A stretch of 64,000 bases of DNA, from assembly GCF_035658495.1 (NCBI RefSeq), contig NZ_CP141944.1, positions 3,394,501 to 3,458,500 on the forward strand, read 5' to 3'. This document shows positions 1-7,600 of the stretch, one piece after another. The notes beneath the pieces are model-generated. The model made no database searches. It had not been told where the DNA came from and saw nothing but the letters and a program-made list of their open reading frames with translations. The stretch's first letter is position 1. Each line of letters starts with the position of its first letter. This DNA is from Novosphingobium sp. RL4 (GTDB lineage: Bacteria; Pseudomonadota; Alphaproteobacteria; Sphingomonadales; Sphingomonadaceae). The position numbers were made by a program, and so were the translations under genes.

Positions 1-2022
1 GAAGGAACGGTCTATCTTGATGCGATCCACCGCAATGTCGCGGATGTGGCTGAGCGAGGAATAGCCCGTTCCGAAATCGTCGAGCGCACAGGCCACCCCG
101 ATCCGGCGCAGCGCCTTGAGAGACGCGGAGACCTCTTCCGAAGCAGACATCAGCGCGGTTTCCGTCAGCTCCAGTTCCAGACGGCGCGGATCGAGGCCGG
201 TCTCGTTCAGGACCGCCCGCACATTGTCCACGAAGGCCCTGCTGCGCATCTGCACCGGCGAGACGTTCACCGATATCCGCAGGTCGGGCCAGGCCATGGC
301 ATCGTCCACCGCCTTGCGCAGCACCCAGCCGCCAAGCACCTCGATGAGGCCGGACTCTTCGGCCTGCTGGATGAAGCCGGCAGGGTTGACGAGACCGTTC
401 ACCGGATGGTTCCAGCGCAGCAGCGCTTCCACCGCGACCATCCGGCCACTGACCGTCGAGTAGACCGGCTGGTAGAAGACCTTGAGCTGCTCGTCGCAAT
501 CCAGAAGCGCCTGGCGCAGCTCGCGATTGGTCGTCTCCCGCAGCCGCACCACTTCGTCCATGCTCGCCTCGAAGAAGGTGAAGCGGCTCCGCCCTTCCAT
601 CTTCGCCTTGTAGAGAGCGATGTCCGCACGCCGCGTCAGCTCGGTGCGGTCGGTGCCGTGGTCCGGCGCGACGGCAACGCCGATGCTGGCGCCGATGAAC
701 GCCTGCGCGCCGGCCACGTCGAACGGACGCTCGATCTCGGCTACGATGCGTTCGCAGATCTGCCCGATCGCCTCGCGGGATTCCGGCTCGACGACGAGCA
801 CGGCGAACTCGTCTCCTCCAAGGCGCGCGACCATGTCGTAGCCGCGCACTTCCGAGGTCAGCCGCCGGGCGACCTGACGGATCAGCGCATCGCCGGCGGG
901 ATGGCCCAGACTGTCGTTCACCTGCTTGAAGCGGTCGAGGTCGATGTAGAGCAGCCCGACAAGGCCGCCCTCCCGGCGGCAGCGGGACAGGGCAGCGTCC
1001 AGCCGCCCTTCGAACATGGCGCGATTGGCCAGTCCGGTCAGGGCGTCGTGCAGCGCCTGGTGGCGCGCCTCGCTCCGGCTTTCCTCTAGATCGAGCGTCC
1101 GGCTGGCGAGCCGGCCGGCCAGGAGGTAGATCACCACGGCCGAAAGCAGGAGGACCAGCAGCACGACCGGCCCGACCGACCGGGTCACCTCGCTCCCCGG
1201 CGCGAAGGGATGCCATACGAAGTAGCCGATGACATCGCCGTCGCGCGAGCGGAGCGGCACCGAGGCTTCGCCCCAGGCCCTGCTCGGCGATATCTCGTAG
1301 CGCGCCTGTGCGAGGCCGTAGTTGCTGCCGAGGCGGGCGAAGAAGTCGTTGTCGAGATAGACGACACCGATATGCACCGGCTCGCTTCCCGGCTTCTGGA
1401 CGATCGAGCCGCTGTCCGAAAGGATCGGCTTCGCGCTGACGATCGCCGGACGGCCGCGCAGGATCGCAAGGTCCGAGGCGCCGGGCGAGATCATGGGAAC
1501 GCCGCCGACACCCACTTTTCCGCTACCCCGCGTGCGGCGCAGCCGCATCACCAGCGGGTCGGCCACGTCTTCGATGGCGATGTAGGTTTCCGGCACCTTC
1601 CGCTTGCCGCCGCGCATGGCGTAGATCGGCACGCTCTCGGGGGAAAGGACATAGACCTCGTTGAACCCGGCATATTGATCGAACCAGATGCCGAGGTTGA
1701 GATCCATCCAGTCCTGATCGATCGGGCGCCTGCGCGCTTCACGCAAGGCATCGTCCCACACGGTCGACGATTCCTGCGCATGGCCGACCCGCTCGATGCT
1801 CTGGGCGAGGACGAGCGACACGATGGAACGGTCTCGCTCGCTTGCGATGCGGTCGATCTCGCGCCCGGACCAGATGAGGAAGCCGACGATCAGCATGACG
1901 ATGAAGAGCGCGGCCACGACGATATGCGGCGCAAATCTGGCCGCTTCCGACTTGCGAACCTTGCGCGTGTGGATCGGAGCGAACACGCGGAAATCCTTAG
2001 CCTTCGAGGGATACCAGAGCAT
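1..2022 (-). CDS. CHASE4-GGDEF-EAL membrane protein, 3' end outside window
   Basis: Likely cyclic-di-GMP synthesis/breakdown enzyme of the inner membrane. The frame is open to base 1 (674 codons seen), so the end of the EAL domain is missing. A first membrane helix lies at about residues 30-52, a periplasmic CHASE4-like sensor region at about 55-280 (VWDDALREARR, NLGIWFDQYAGFNEVYV), and a second helix at about 284-304. The GGDEF domain carries an intact GGDEF motif near residue 402 and an RGYD inhibitory site exactly five residues before it. The EAL domain has EALLRW near 532 and DDFGTGYSS near the window edge. All visible catalytic motifs are intact, so both activities are possible. The start ATG at 2022 precedes the first hydrophobic segment. 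It reads away from the neighbouring permease gene and is not obviously in an operon. Confidence 0.93.
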   Translation of the reverse strand, partial: MLWYPSKAKDFRVFAPIHTRKVRKSEAARFAPHIVVAALFIVMLIVGFLIWSGREIDRIASERDRSIVSLVLAQSIERVGHAQESSTVWDDALREARRRPIDQDWMDLNLGIWFDQYAGFNEVYVLSPESVPIYAMRGGKRKVPETYIAIEDVADPLVMRLRRTRGSGKVGVGGVPMISPGASDLAILRGRPAIVSAKPILSDSGSIVQKPGSEPVHIGVVYLDNDFFARLGSNYGLAQARYEISPSRAWGEASVPLRSRDGDVIGYFVWHPFAPGSEVTRSVGPVVLLVLLLSAVVIYLLAGRLASRTLDLEESRSEARHQALHDALTGLANRAMFEGRLDAALSRCRREGGLVGLLYIDLDRFKQVNDSLGHPAGDALIRQVARRLTSEVRGYDMVARLGGDEFAVLVVEPESREAIGQICERIVAEIERPFDVAGAQAFIGASIGVAVAPDHGTDRTELTRRADIALYKAKMEGRSRFTFFEASMDEVVRLRETTNRELRQALLDCDEQLKVFYQPVYSTVSGRMVAVEALLRWNHPVNGLVNPAGFIQQAEESGLIEVLGGWVLRKAVDDAMAWPDLRISVNVSPVQMRSRAFVDNVRAVLNETGLDPRRLELELTETALMSASEEVSASLKALRRIGVACALDDFGTGYSSLSHIRDIAVDRIKIDRSF

Positions 2023-2125
2023 TAGAAGGCAACAGCAGGCCGACCACAAGCGAAAGCGCGGCCATAAGCGTCACAATGCGTCAACCATGTGACAAGGGCC
2101 TTCACCTCCGCCTTCGCCACATGCG

Positions 2126-2158
2126 AAAACGCCCCGGCCGGATGTCCGAACGGGGCGT
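2126..2158 (-). terminator. Rho-independent terminator after the ABC-2 permease
   Basis: On the minus strand ACGCCCCG pairs with CGGGGCGT around a short inner CGG/CCG stem, and the second arm runs into TTTT. It lies 25 bp past the permease stop codon. Confidence 0.65.
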
Positions 2159-2183
2159 CTGCAACTGCGAAGGGGAAAGGATG

Positions 2184-3089
2184 TCAGCCCTTGAGCTTCC
2201 AGCCCGAACGCAGGACCAGATAGATGATGCCCGCCAGCACGGCATCCAGCAGACCCATCCCGATCGCGCTGTGGAGCACGGCCATGTTGGTATCGCCGAT
2301 ATCGCTGACACCCAGGAAACCGAACCGGAAGCCCGAGATCACGTAGAAGAACGGATTGAGGCGGCTGATCGCCTGGAAGGTGGGCGCCAGGTTGTCGATC
2401 ACATAGAACGTGCCGGAAAGCAGCGAGAGCGGCGCGATCACGAAGTTGGTGACGGCGGCGTTGTGATCGAACTTCTCGGCCCAGATCGACGACAGGAAGC
2501 CGAGCAGCGCGAGGAATACCGAACCTGTGAGGCCGAACCAGATCACGGCCCAGGGATGCGCCATCGAAAGGCTCACACCCGGCCACAGCAGCATCGCGCC
2601 CGACAGCGCGAGCCCGACCAGAACCGCGCGGGTCACCGCCGCGGCGACCATGGCCAGCATGAGTTCGCCTTCGCTCAGCGGCGGCATCAGGTAATCGATG
2701 ATCGTTCCCTGGATCTTGCCCGCCAGGAACGAGAAGCTGGAATTGGCGAACGCGTTCTGCATCATGCCCATGACGATCAGGCCGGGCGCCACGAAAGTCG
2801 CGAAGTTGACGCCGAGCACTTCACGGCCGCCGCGCCCCATCGCCACGGTGAAGATCACCAGAAACAGCAGGGTAGTGATCGCCGGTGCCCAGATCGTCTG
2901 GGTCTGGACCTTGAAGAAGCGGCGGACCTCCTTCATATAAAGGGTCTTGAGCCCCTCCCAGTTCACCTGGTGGATCAGGGGTTCTCCCTTCGCCGGGAAA
3001 TGGCGGGCCGGGATCGTCCGGGGCACGATGTGTTCTGACACGCTCCCGTCCTGTGTCGGCAGTTCGGTCGAATTCGTTTGATCGGGCAT
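2184..3089 (-). CDS. ABC-2 type transporter permease, no adjacent ATPase
   Basis: Inner-membrane permease of the ABC-2 family (polysaccharide/drug export type), 301 aa. A soluble N-terminal segment is followed by about six hydrophobic helices. The family signature region NPFFYVISGFRFGFLG lies near the C-terminus and GTIIDYLMPPLSEGE lies in the central cytoplasmic loop. I chose the ATG at 3089 because a longer upstream reading frame would run through gcrA on the other strand. No ATP-binding subunit lies in the window, although such permeases usually sit beside one, so it must pair with an ATPase encoded elsewhere. The substrate cannot be read from the sequence. Divergent from gcrA, with 96 bp between the starts. 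Confidence 0.85.
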   Translation of the reverse strand: MPDQTNSTELPTQDGSVSEHIVPRTIPARHFPAKGEPLIHQVNWEGLKTLYMKEVRRFFKVQTQTIWAPAITTLLFLVIFTVAMGRGGREVLGVNFATFVAPGLIVMGMMQNAFANSSFSFLAGKIQGTIIDYLMPPLSEGELMLAMVAAAVTRAVLVGLALSGAMLLWPGVSLSMAHPWAVIWFGLTGSVFLALLGFLSSIWAEKFDHNAAVTNFVIAPLSLLSGTFYVIDNLAPTFQAISRLNPFFYVISGFRFGFLGVSDIGDTNMAVLHSAIGMGLLDAVLAGIIYLVLRSGWKLKG

Positions 3090-3185
3090 GGACCGGCGAG
3101 TATCGGCTGCGGCTTTCCAAGGCAAGCCGCGCCACGGAATTTTGGGGCGATTCTTGGTTCGCCCGATGAAGAGATGGAACACCGA

Positions 3186-3887
3186 ATGAGCTGGACGGAC
3201 GAGCGGATCGAGAAGCTGACCAAGATGTGGGAGGGCGGAGCCACCGCCAGCCAGATCGCGGACGAGCTTGGCGGCGTCAGCCGCAATGCGGTGATCGGCA
3301 AGGCACACCGCCTCGGGCTCAAGGCACGCCCTTCCCCGGTCAAGGCCAACGAAAAGCCGGCCCGCCCGGCACCCGCCCCGAAGAAGCCCAAGCCCGTTGC
3401 CGAGGCCGCGCCAGCCGCGCCCGCGCCGCAGGTCGAAGCGCCCGTCGTGCGCGCCGCGCCGCAGCCGCCCGTGGCGCCGGCGCCCCGCAGCCCCGCTCCG
3501 GTGGCACCGCCGGTCGCCGCCAGCGAAGATGCCCCGGCCGCGCCGAAGGGCCCGCGCGTCGTCTCTGTCGGCCCCGGCGGCTTCCTGCGCCAGGGCCCCG
3601 GCGATCAGCAGCAGCCGATTCCGCCCGCGCCGCCCCGCCGCCTGGTGCCTGCCAAGCCGAGCGCGGAAATCGCCGACAAGACCAGCCTCCTCGACCTCAG
3701 CGACCGCGTGTGCCGCTGGCCGATGGGCCACCCCGGCGAACCGGACTTCCACTTCTGCGGAGAAAAGGTGAACCCCGGGTTCCCTTATTGCGTCGAGCAT
3801 TGCGGCCGGGCCTATCAGGCACAGCTGCCGCGCGGCGCGCGCCGTCCTCCTCCGCCGCTTCCCTTCGGCGGCCCGCGGGTTCGCTGA
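3186..3887 (+). CDS. gcrA: GcrA cell-cycle regulator
   Basis: GcrA-family transcription factor, 233 aa. In Caulobacter this protein binds GANTC sites methylated by CcrM and contacts sigma-70 to switch on cell-cycle genes. The N-terminal helix-turn-helix begins MSWTDERIEKLTKMW and contains SRNAVIGKAHRLGL. A long Ala/Pro-rich linker follows at about residues 55-175. The C-terminal sigma-interacting domain has a Cys/His-rich pattern (CRWPMGHPGEPDFHFCGEK, then YCVEHCGRAY). The start at 3186 is the one that begins the conserved MSWTDE block; the upstream ATG at 3078 would add 36 residues not typical of the family. A GATTC (GANTC) site lies at 3149-3153, in its own leader. Confidence 0.95.
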   Translation: MSWTDERIEKLTKMWEGGATASQIADELGGVSRNAVIGKAHRLGLKARPSPVKANEKPARPAPAPKKPKPVAEAAPAAPAPQVEAPVVRAAPQPPVAPAPRSPAPVAPPVAASEDAPAAPKGPRVVSVGPGGFLRQGPGDQQQPIPPAPPRRLVPAKPSAEIADKTSLLDLSDRVCRWPMGHPGEPDFHFCGEKVNPGFPYCVEHCGRAYQAQLPRGARRPPPPLPFGGPRVR

Positions 3888-3891
3888 TCCG

Positions 3892-4602
3892 ATGAAGACG
3901 ATGGTGCGGCGACGGGCCCTGAATGCCTGGCTCATCGCCGCACCGTTCGTTCTGGCGCTCGCCGCCCCTGCCCTCGCGCAGAACGCTCCGCCCTCCGGCG
4001 AAACCGCCGCACCGAAGCCTGCCGAGCCCAAACCTGCCGAGCCCAAGCCTGCAGAACATGTCTACGTTGCGCTGACGACCAGCGCCGGGACAATCACCCT
4101 CGATCTCGACAAGGCCCACGCCCCGCTCACGGTCGCGAACTTCCTCAAGTACGTCGACAGCCGCAGGTTCGACGGTGCCAACTTCTACCGCGCCATGCAT
4201 CTCGACTGGGGCGACCAGCCCAACGGATTGCTGCAAGGCGGCCTGCAGGGCATCAACGTGCTGCCGCCGGTGCCTCATGAGCCCACCAGCGTCACGGGGA
4301 TCACGCACAAGGCCGGCACCATCTCCATGGCCCGCTACGCGCCCGGCAGCGCCACGGCGGACTTCACGATCATGCTGAGTGACATCCCGTCCCTCAATGC
4401 GCAGCCCGCTTCGGACAATCCCGAAGCCCGCGCAGGCTTTGCCGCCTTCGGTCATGTCGTCTCGGGCATGGACGTGGTGCGCAGGATCTGGGACCAGCCC
4501 CGTTCGCCCACCAAGGGCGAAGGCGTCATGAAGGGCCAGATGCTCGAACCGCAGGTGAAGATCGTGAGCGCGCGCCGCGTTCCCCCGCCCGCCACACCCT
4601 GA
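3892..4602 (+). CDS. Secreted cyclophilin-type peptidyl-prolyl isomerase
   Basis: Periplasmic proline cis-trans isomerase of the cyclophilin family, 236 aa. A signal peptide ends at about residue 30 (ALAAPALAQ). A short linker repeats KPAEP three times. The cyclophilin fold runs from about residue 55 to the end, with VANFLKYVDSRRFDGANFYR holding the Phe and Arg of the active site, LQGGLQG, GTISMARYAPGSATADFTI and FAAFGHVVSGMDVVRRI. The tryptophan that binds cyclosporin in human cyclophilin A is not present, as is common in bacterial members. It starts 5 bp after gcrA and is probably co-transcribed with it. Confidence 0.88.
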   Translation: MKTMVRRRALNAWLIAAPFVLALAAPALAQNAPPSGETAAPKPAEPKPAEPKPAEHVYVALTTSAGTITLDLDKAHAPLTVANFLKYVDSRRFDGANFYRAMHLDWGDQPNGLLQGGLQGINVLPPVPHEPTSVTGITHKAGTISMARYAPGSATADFTIMLSDIPSLNAQPASDNPEARAGFAAFGHVVSGMDVVRRIWDQPRSPTKGEGVMKGQMLEPQVKIVSARRVPPPATP

Positions 4603-4999
4603 GACTTCCGGCGCCGGCCGCCATTTCCACAAAGACAATAGCGCTGTGCGTCGCCCTAGCGCGTAAAGCCGGCAGCCTGCCGAAGATTGTGGATTAAATT
4701 TCTGGCATCTCCCTGAACACAACCACATCGGCGTTAGCTTTGGGTAATGCCGCCGCCTGTCGATTCGCTCATAATCCGCGGGTTTCCGCCCTTATTCGGC
4801 GCTCCCGGTTTGCCAGACCAACTGTCTCGCCTTCCACGGTAAGAGAACATTTACCCAATCGCCAAATCGAATACGGGAAATCCCTTAGTTGGTCCCAGTG
4901 ACCACGGGAGCCATTGAACTTTCAGGGGTTGTGGGACTCCCTCTCAGGTCCGGGGGCACGGACTGCATCTATTCGGTTCGATGTACTTTTGAGAGTGCG
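4603..4999. other. 397-bp intergenic region
   Basis: No convincing reading frame. The stretch is more AT-rich than the flanks and holds a GACTC (GANTC, possible CcrM/GcrA site) at 4935-4939 and a small inverted repeat GGTC-N5-GACC near 4895. It probably contains the promoter of the small gene starting at 5000. Confidence 0.4.
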
Positions 5000-5347
5000 A
5001 TGATAGAAAATTTACCTTGGAATTGCGCCGGCGAGGCCGGTCCAACTGTCGTGTCGCACGAAGAGTTCTGGTTCTCGCTCAAGTTGAGAGTTGAATCAAC
5101 TTCTCAGCTTTGGCAGGCGGCCGCGCTTCGCTGCATGAGTCAATCGGACGTCTCCTATGAGGAGGTGGACGAACTGATCGGTCCGATCGACGATCCATCG
5201 ATCGCGGACTGCCTGATGATCCTGGCGTTGCCCGAACGTATTCCGGGCTGCACCAGGCTCGACGTCTCCCTCCAGTCGGCGGAGAGCGTGGAGCCGGCAA
5301 CGGGCATCGGAAATGCCAACCGTCACAGCACGGTCGGCCAGGCCTGA
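5000..5347 (+). CDS. Hypothetical protein, 115 aa
   Basis: Function not recognised. I use the ATG at 5000; a longer in-frame start at 4889 would add 37 residues of low coding character. The protein is acidic, soluble, with no signal peptide or membrane helix. The middle part (SHEEFWFSLKLRVEST, then SYEEVDELIGPIDDPSIADC) looks like a compact folded domain, while the last 25 residues look disordered. It converges on flgD and shares a strong bidirectional terminator with it. Its place at the border of the flagellar cluster suggests, but does not show, a motility or cell-cycle role. Confidence 0.6.
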   Translation: MIENLPWNCAGEAGPTVVSHEEFWFSLKLRVESTSQLWQAAALRCMSQSDVSYEEVDELIGPIDDPSIADCLMILALPERIPGCTRLDVSLQSAESVEPATGIGNANRHSTVGQA

Positions 5348-5394
5348 AACGAGAAAGGCCCCTGAACCAGCCGGTTCAGGGGCCTTTCTCGTTT
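5347..5394. terminator. Bidirectional terminator between the 5000 gene and flgD
   Basis: A perfect 22-bp inverted repeat (5347-5368 with 5373-5394) with a 4-base AGCC loop. It ends in T-runs on both strands (AAAC...GTTTT), so it can stop transcription from both converging genes. Confidence 0.9.
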
Positions 5395-5409
5395 TCGGGG
5401 CCGTTCCGG

Positions 5410-6081
5410 TCAGCTATCGGTGCTGGCGCCGGCAGCCGCGAGGGCGACGAGGCCGGAGGCGGACATGCGGATACCGTTGACGCCCAGCATGATGTTGGTG
5501 CCGTCGGTCACCACGTCATCCACGATCGCCACCGAGTTGATCGTCGTATCCAGCGCATTGCCGGCGGCATTGGTGGCCGTGATCGACAGGGTATAGGCGC
5601 CGTCCGCGGCCTTCGTGCCGTCAGCCTTGGTTCCGTCCCACTCGTAGGAGCCCTGCGTGGTGGGATCGAGCGTCACGGTGTTCACCACGGTGCCCGAGGA
5701 ATCCTTGATCGTGGCGGTGATGGTGGAAGGCGTGCCGTCCACGTAATAGGTCCAGTGGGCCGGTGCGTTGCCGAGCCCGGCAACCGGGGAATCGAAACGC
5801 GCCTCGCGCCCGATGTAGCTCGATGCCTGCGCCATCTGCTGCGAGGTGAGCTGGCTGAGGATGTCCTCCAGCTTGCCCGTCTGCTGGATCGACTGCTCCA
5901 CCTGCGAATACTGCACGAGCTGCTGCGTATATTCCGAGGTATCCATCGGATCGAGCGGATCCTGGTTCGTCATCTGCGTCGTCAGCAGCTTGAGGAACAG
6001 GTTGTAGTCGGTCAGCAGCCCCGAAGTGGAGGCCGCCGTGGTGTCGCTCGTGGTCGACGTCGTGCTTGAAACCGTGGTCAT
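5410..6081 (-). CDS. flgD: FlgD, hook-capping/scaffold protein
   Basis: Scaffold that caps the growing hook so that FlgE subunits can assemble; exported by the flagellar type III system. 223 aa, a typical length. The conserved N-terminal block (YNLFLKLLTTQMTNQDPLDPM and EYTQQLVQYSQVEQ) is followed by the two beta-domains typical of FlgD (GSYEWDGTKADGTKAADGAY). The Ser/Thr-rich first 20 residues are consistent with an export signal. It is the last gene of the fliG-to-flgD minus-strand series and starts 12 bp after the fliK stop. Confidence 0.96.
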   Translation of the reverse strand: MTTVSSTTSTTSDTTAASTSGLLTDYNLFLKLLTTQMTNQDPLDPMDTSEYTQQLVQYSQVEQSIQQTGKLEDILSQLTSQQMAQASSYIGREARFDSPVAGLGNAPAHWTYYVDGTPSTITATIKDSSGTVVNTVTLDPTTQGSYEWDGTKADGTKAADGAYTLSITATNAAGNALDTTINSVAIVDDVVTDGTNIMLGVNGIRMSASGLVALAAAGASTDS

Positions 6082-6093
6082 TGCTCTTGTGCC

Positions 6094-7500
6094 TTATGCC
6101 ATGAGATCGACATGACCGCTGCTCCTGAGCGGTCGGTAGATCGGGTCGTCGCTCCCGCCGAATGTGTCGGACAGGCTGCCCTGCGCCTGCCGCTGCCCTT
6201 GCTGGTCACCCTGCCAGCGCTGTCCGCCCTGCCCGCCTGAGCGGCTGTCGAAGCGCAGGGACTGGCCGTCGGCACGGATACCGGCGTCGGCCAGCGCGCG
6301 ATTGAGATCGGTGCTTTCGCGGCGCAGCATGTCGAGCGCGGAAGAACTGTCCGCCGACATGACCGCGCGCAGAACGCCCTCGTGGTCGAAGGATAGGCGC
6401 ACGTCGATCCGGCCCATGTGGCGCGGGTCGAGGCGGATGAGCAGGTCGTCGCTGCCCTTGTCGAGGGCGCGGGCGATCTCCACGCCGATATCGGCGCCGA
6501 ACTGGCCCTCCTGAACGGATACCGCTGCGCTCTGGGTCGCCGACTGCGTTGCCGGGTAAGGCAGCGCGGCCGGGCGCGCGGCCGTGCCGGTCAGCGTCTG
6601 CGACAGCAGCGGGGTCGAAAGATTGCCGTCGCCCTGCGCGGAGGACTGATCCGGTGTGAAATCGGCCTGCTGCATCGCCGCCGGGCCGGCGCCCTGTCCG
6701 CGCGTTGCCGCCGGCTCCGGGGCGAGGCGGTCGGCACTGCCCGCCGAACGATCGGCAGCGGATGCCCTGCTCGCCAGCTTGCTGCCGGACTTGCCGCCAA
6801 TTTCGCCGCTCTTGGCGCCACCTTCGGTTTTTTCGGCCTTCACGTCCGGGACCGCCTGCGGCGCCACCGCCAACGCAGGCTGCGTCGCAGCGGGCACGGG
6901 CATGTTCTGAACTTGCGCGGTCTGGACAAGGCTCGCCGGATCCACGTCCGCATCGCCGGCATCCGGCGCGCTGCCGTCCTCGGCAACCGGCGCATCGGCC
7001 GCCGCGCCATCGGCCGGTACTGCCGTGTCGGTGCCGGAGGGAACCTGCGAAGCGGCGGCCTGCGCCGCAAGCTGCGCCAGCGTGGTCTTTGCCGTCTCCG
7101 CCTGCGGAACGAGCTTGTCGGCCACCGTCTTGTGTGCGGCCACCGGCTTGGCGCCCTGTTCCGGCTTCCCGGCGAGCGCCGCGCCCGGTGTCGCTGCTGC
7201 CTCTTCAAGCGAAGTCGCCGCGGTCCACGGCTGCTGGACGAGCTTGCCGTTCTCGGCAGCGTCAGCGGGAGCGGGAGCGGCCAATGCCGGGTCGGCGGCG
7301 GGAACGGTTTCCGCTCCGGTCCCCGCCGCCTCGCCCGCGATCATGGCAGAAGCGGCAGGCGCGGTCTTGCGGGTCGCGCCGAGCAGGGTTCCGAACGCGA
7401 CCGGCGCCTTCTGTCCGCTTGCGGCCAGGCTGTCGGCGCTCGTTGCGGCGCCTGCCGCCGGTGCGGAGGTGGGAAACAGGGCATTCATGGAAACCGGCAT
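6094..7500 (-). CDS. fliK: FliK, hook-length control protein
   Basis: Molecular ruler that measures hook length and switches export specificity through FlhB. 468 aa. The first ~330 residues are low-complexity, rich in Ala/Pro/Gly, as in other FliK proteins. The conserved C-terminal core at about 335-430 contains LLIRLDPRHMGRIDVRLSF and LNRALADAGIRADGQ. The tail is Gln/Gly-rich. Two in-frame ATGs (7500, 7488) are possible; a GGAGG lies 10 nt before the first. It pairs with FlgD and FlhA in the same gene series. Confidence 0.93.
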   Translation of the reverse strand: MPVSMNALFPTSAPAAGAATSADSLAASGQKAPVAFGTLLGATRKTAPAASAMIAGEAAGTGAETVPAADPALAAPAPADAAENGKLVQQPWTAATSLEEAAATPGAALAGKPEQGAKPVAAHKTVADKLVPQAETAKTTLAQLAAQAAASQVPSGTDTAVPADGAAADAPVAEDGSAPDAGDADVDPASLVQTAQVQNMPVPAATQPALAVAPQAVPDVKAEKTEGGAKSGEIGGKSGSKLASRASAADRSAGSADRLAPEPAATRGQGAGPAAMQQADFTPDQSSAQGDGNLSTPLLSQTLTGTAARPAALPYPATQSATQSAAVSVQEGQFGADIGVEIARALDKGSDDLLIRLDPRHMGRIDVRLSFDHEGVLRAVMSADSSSALDMLRRESTDLNRALADAGIRADGQSLRFDSRSGGQGGQRWQGDQQGQRQAQGSLSDTFGGSDDPIYRPLRSSGHVDLMA

Positions 7501-7600
7501 TATGGAGCATCCTCCGGCCGGCGATACGCGGCCATGTTGTTATCATAGAGGGTTTGCACCGGTCCCGGTCGCACCCTCGCCTTCACGCGGGCCTGCCGCT

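Noticed and set aside
4013..4056. Short repeats coding for KPAEP
   Set aside because: A three-copy linker in the PPIase, common between a signal peptide and its domain; not a mobile or CRISPR repeat.
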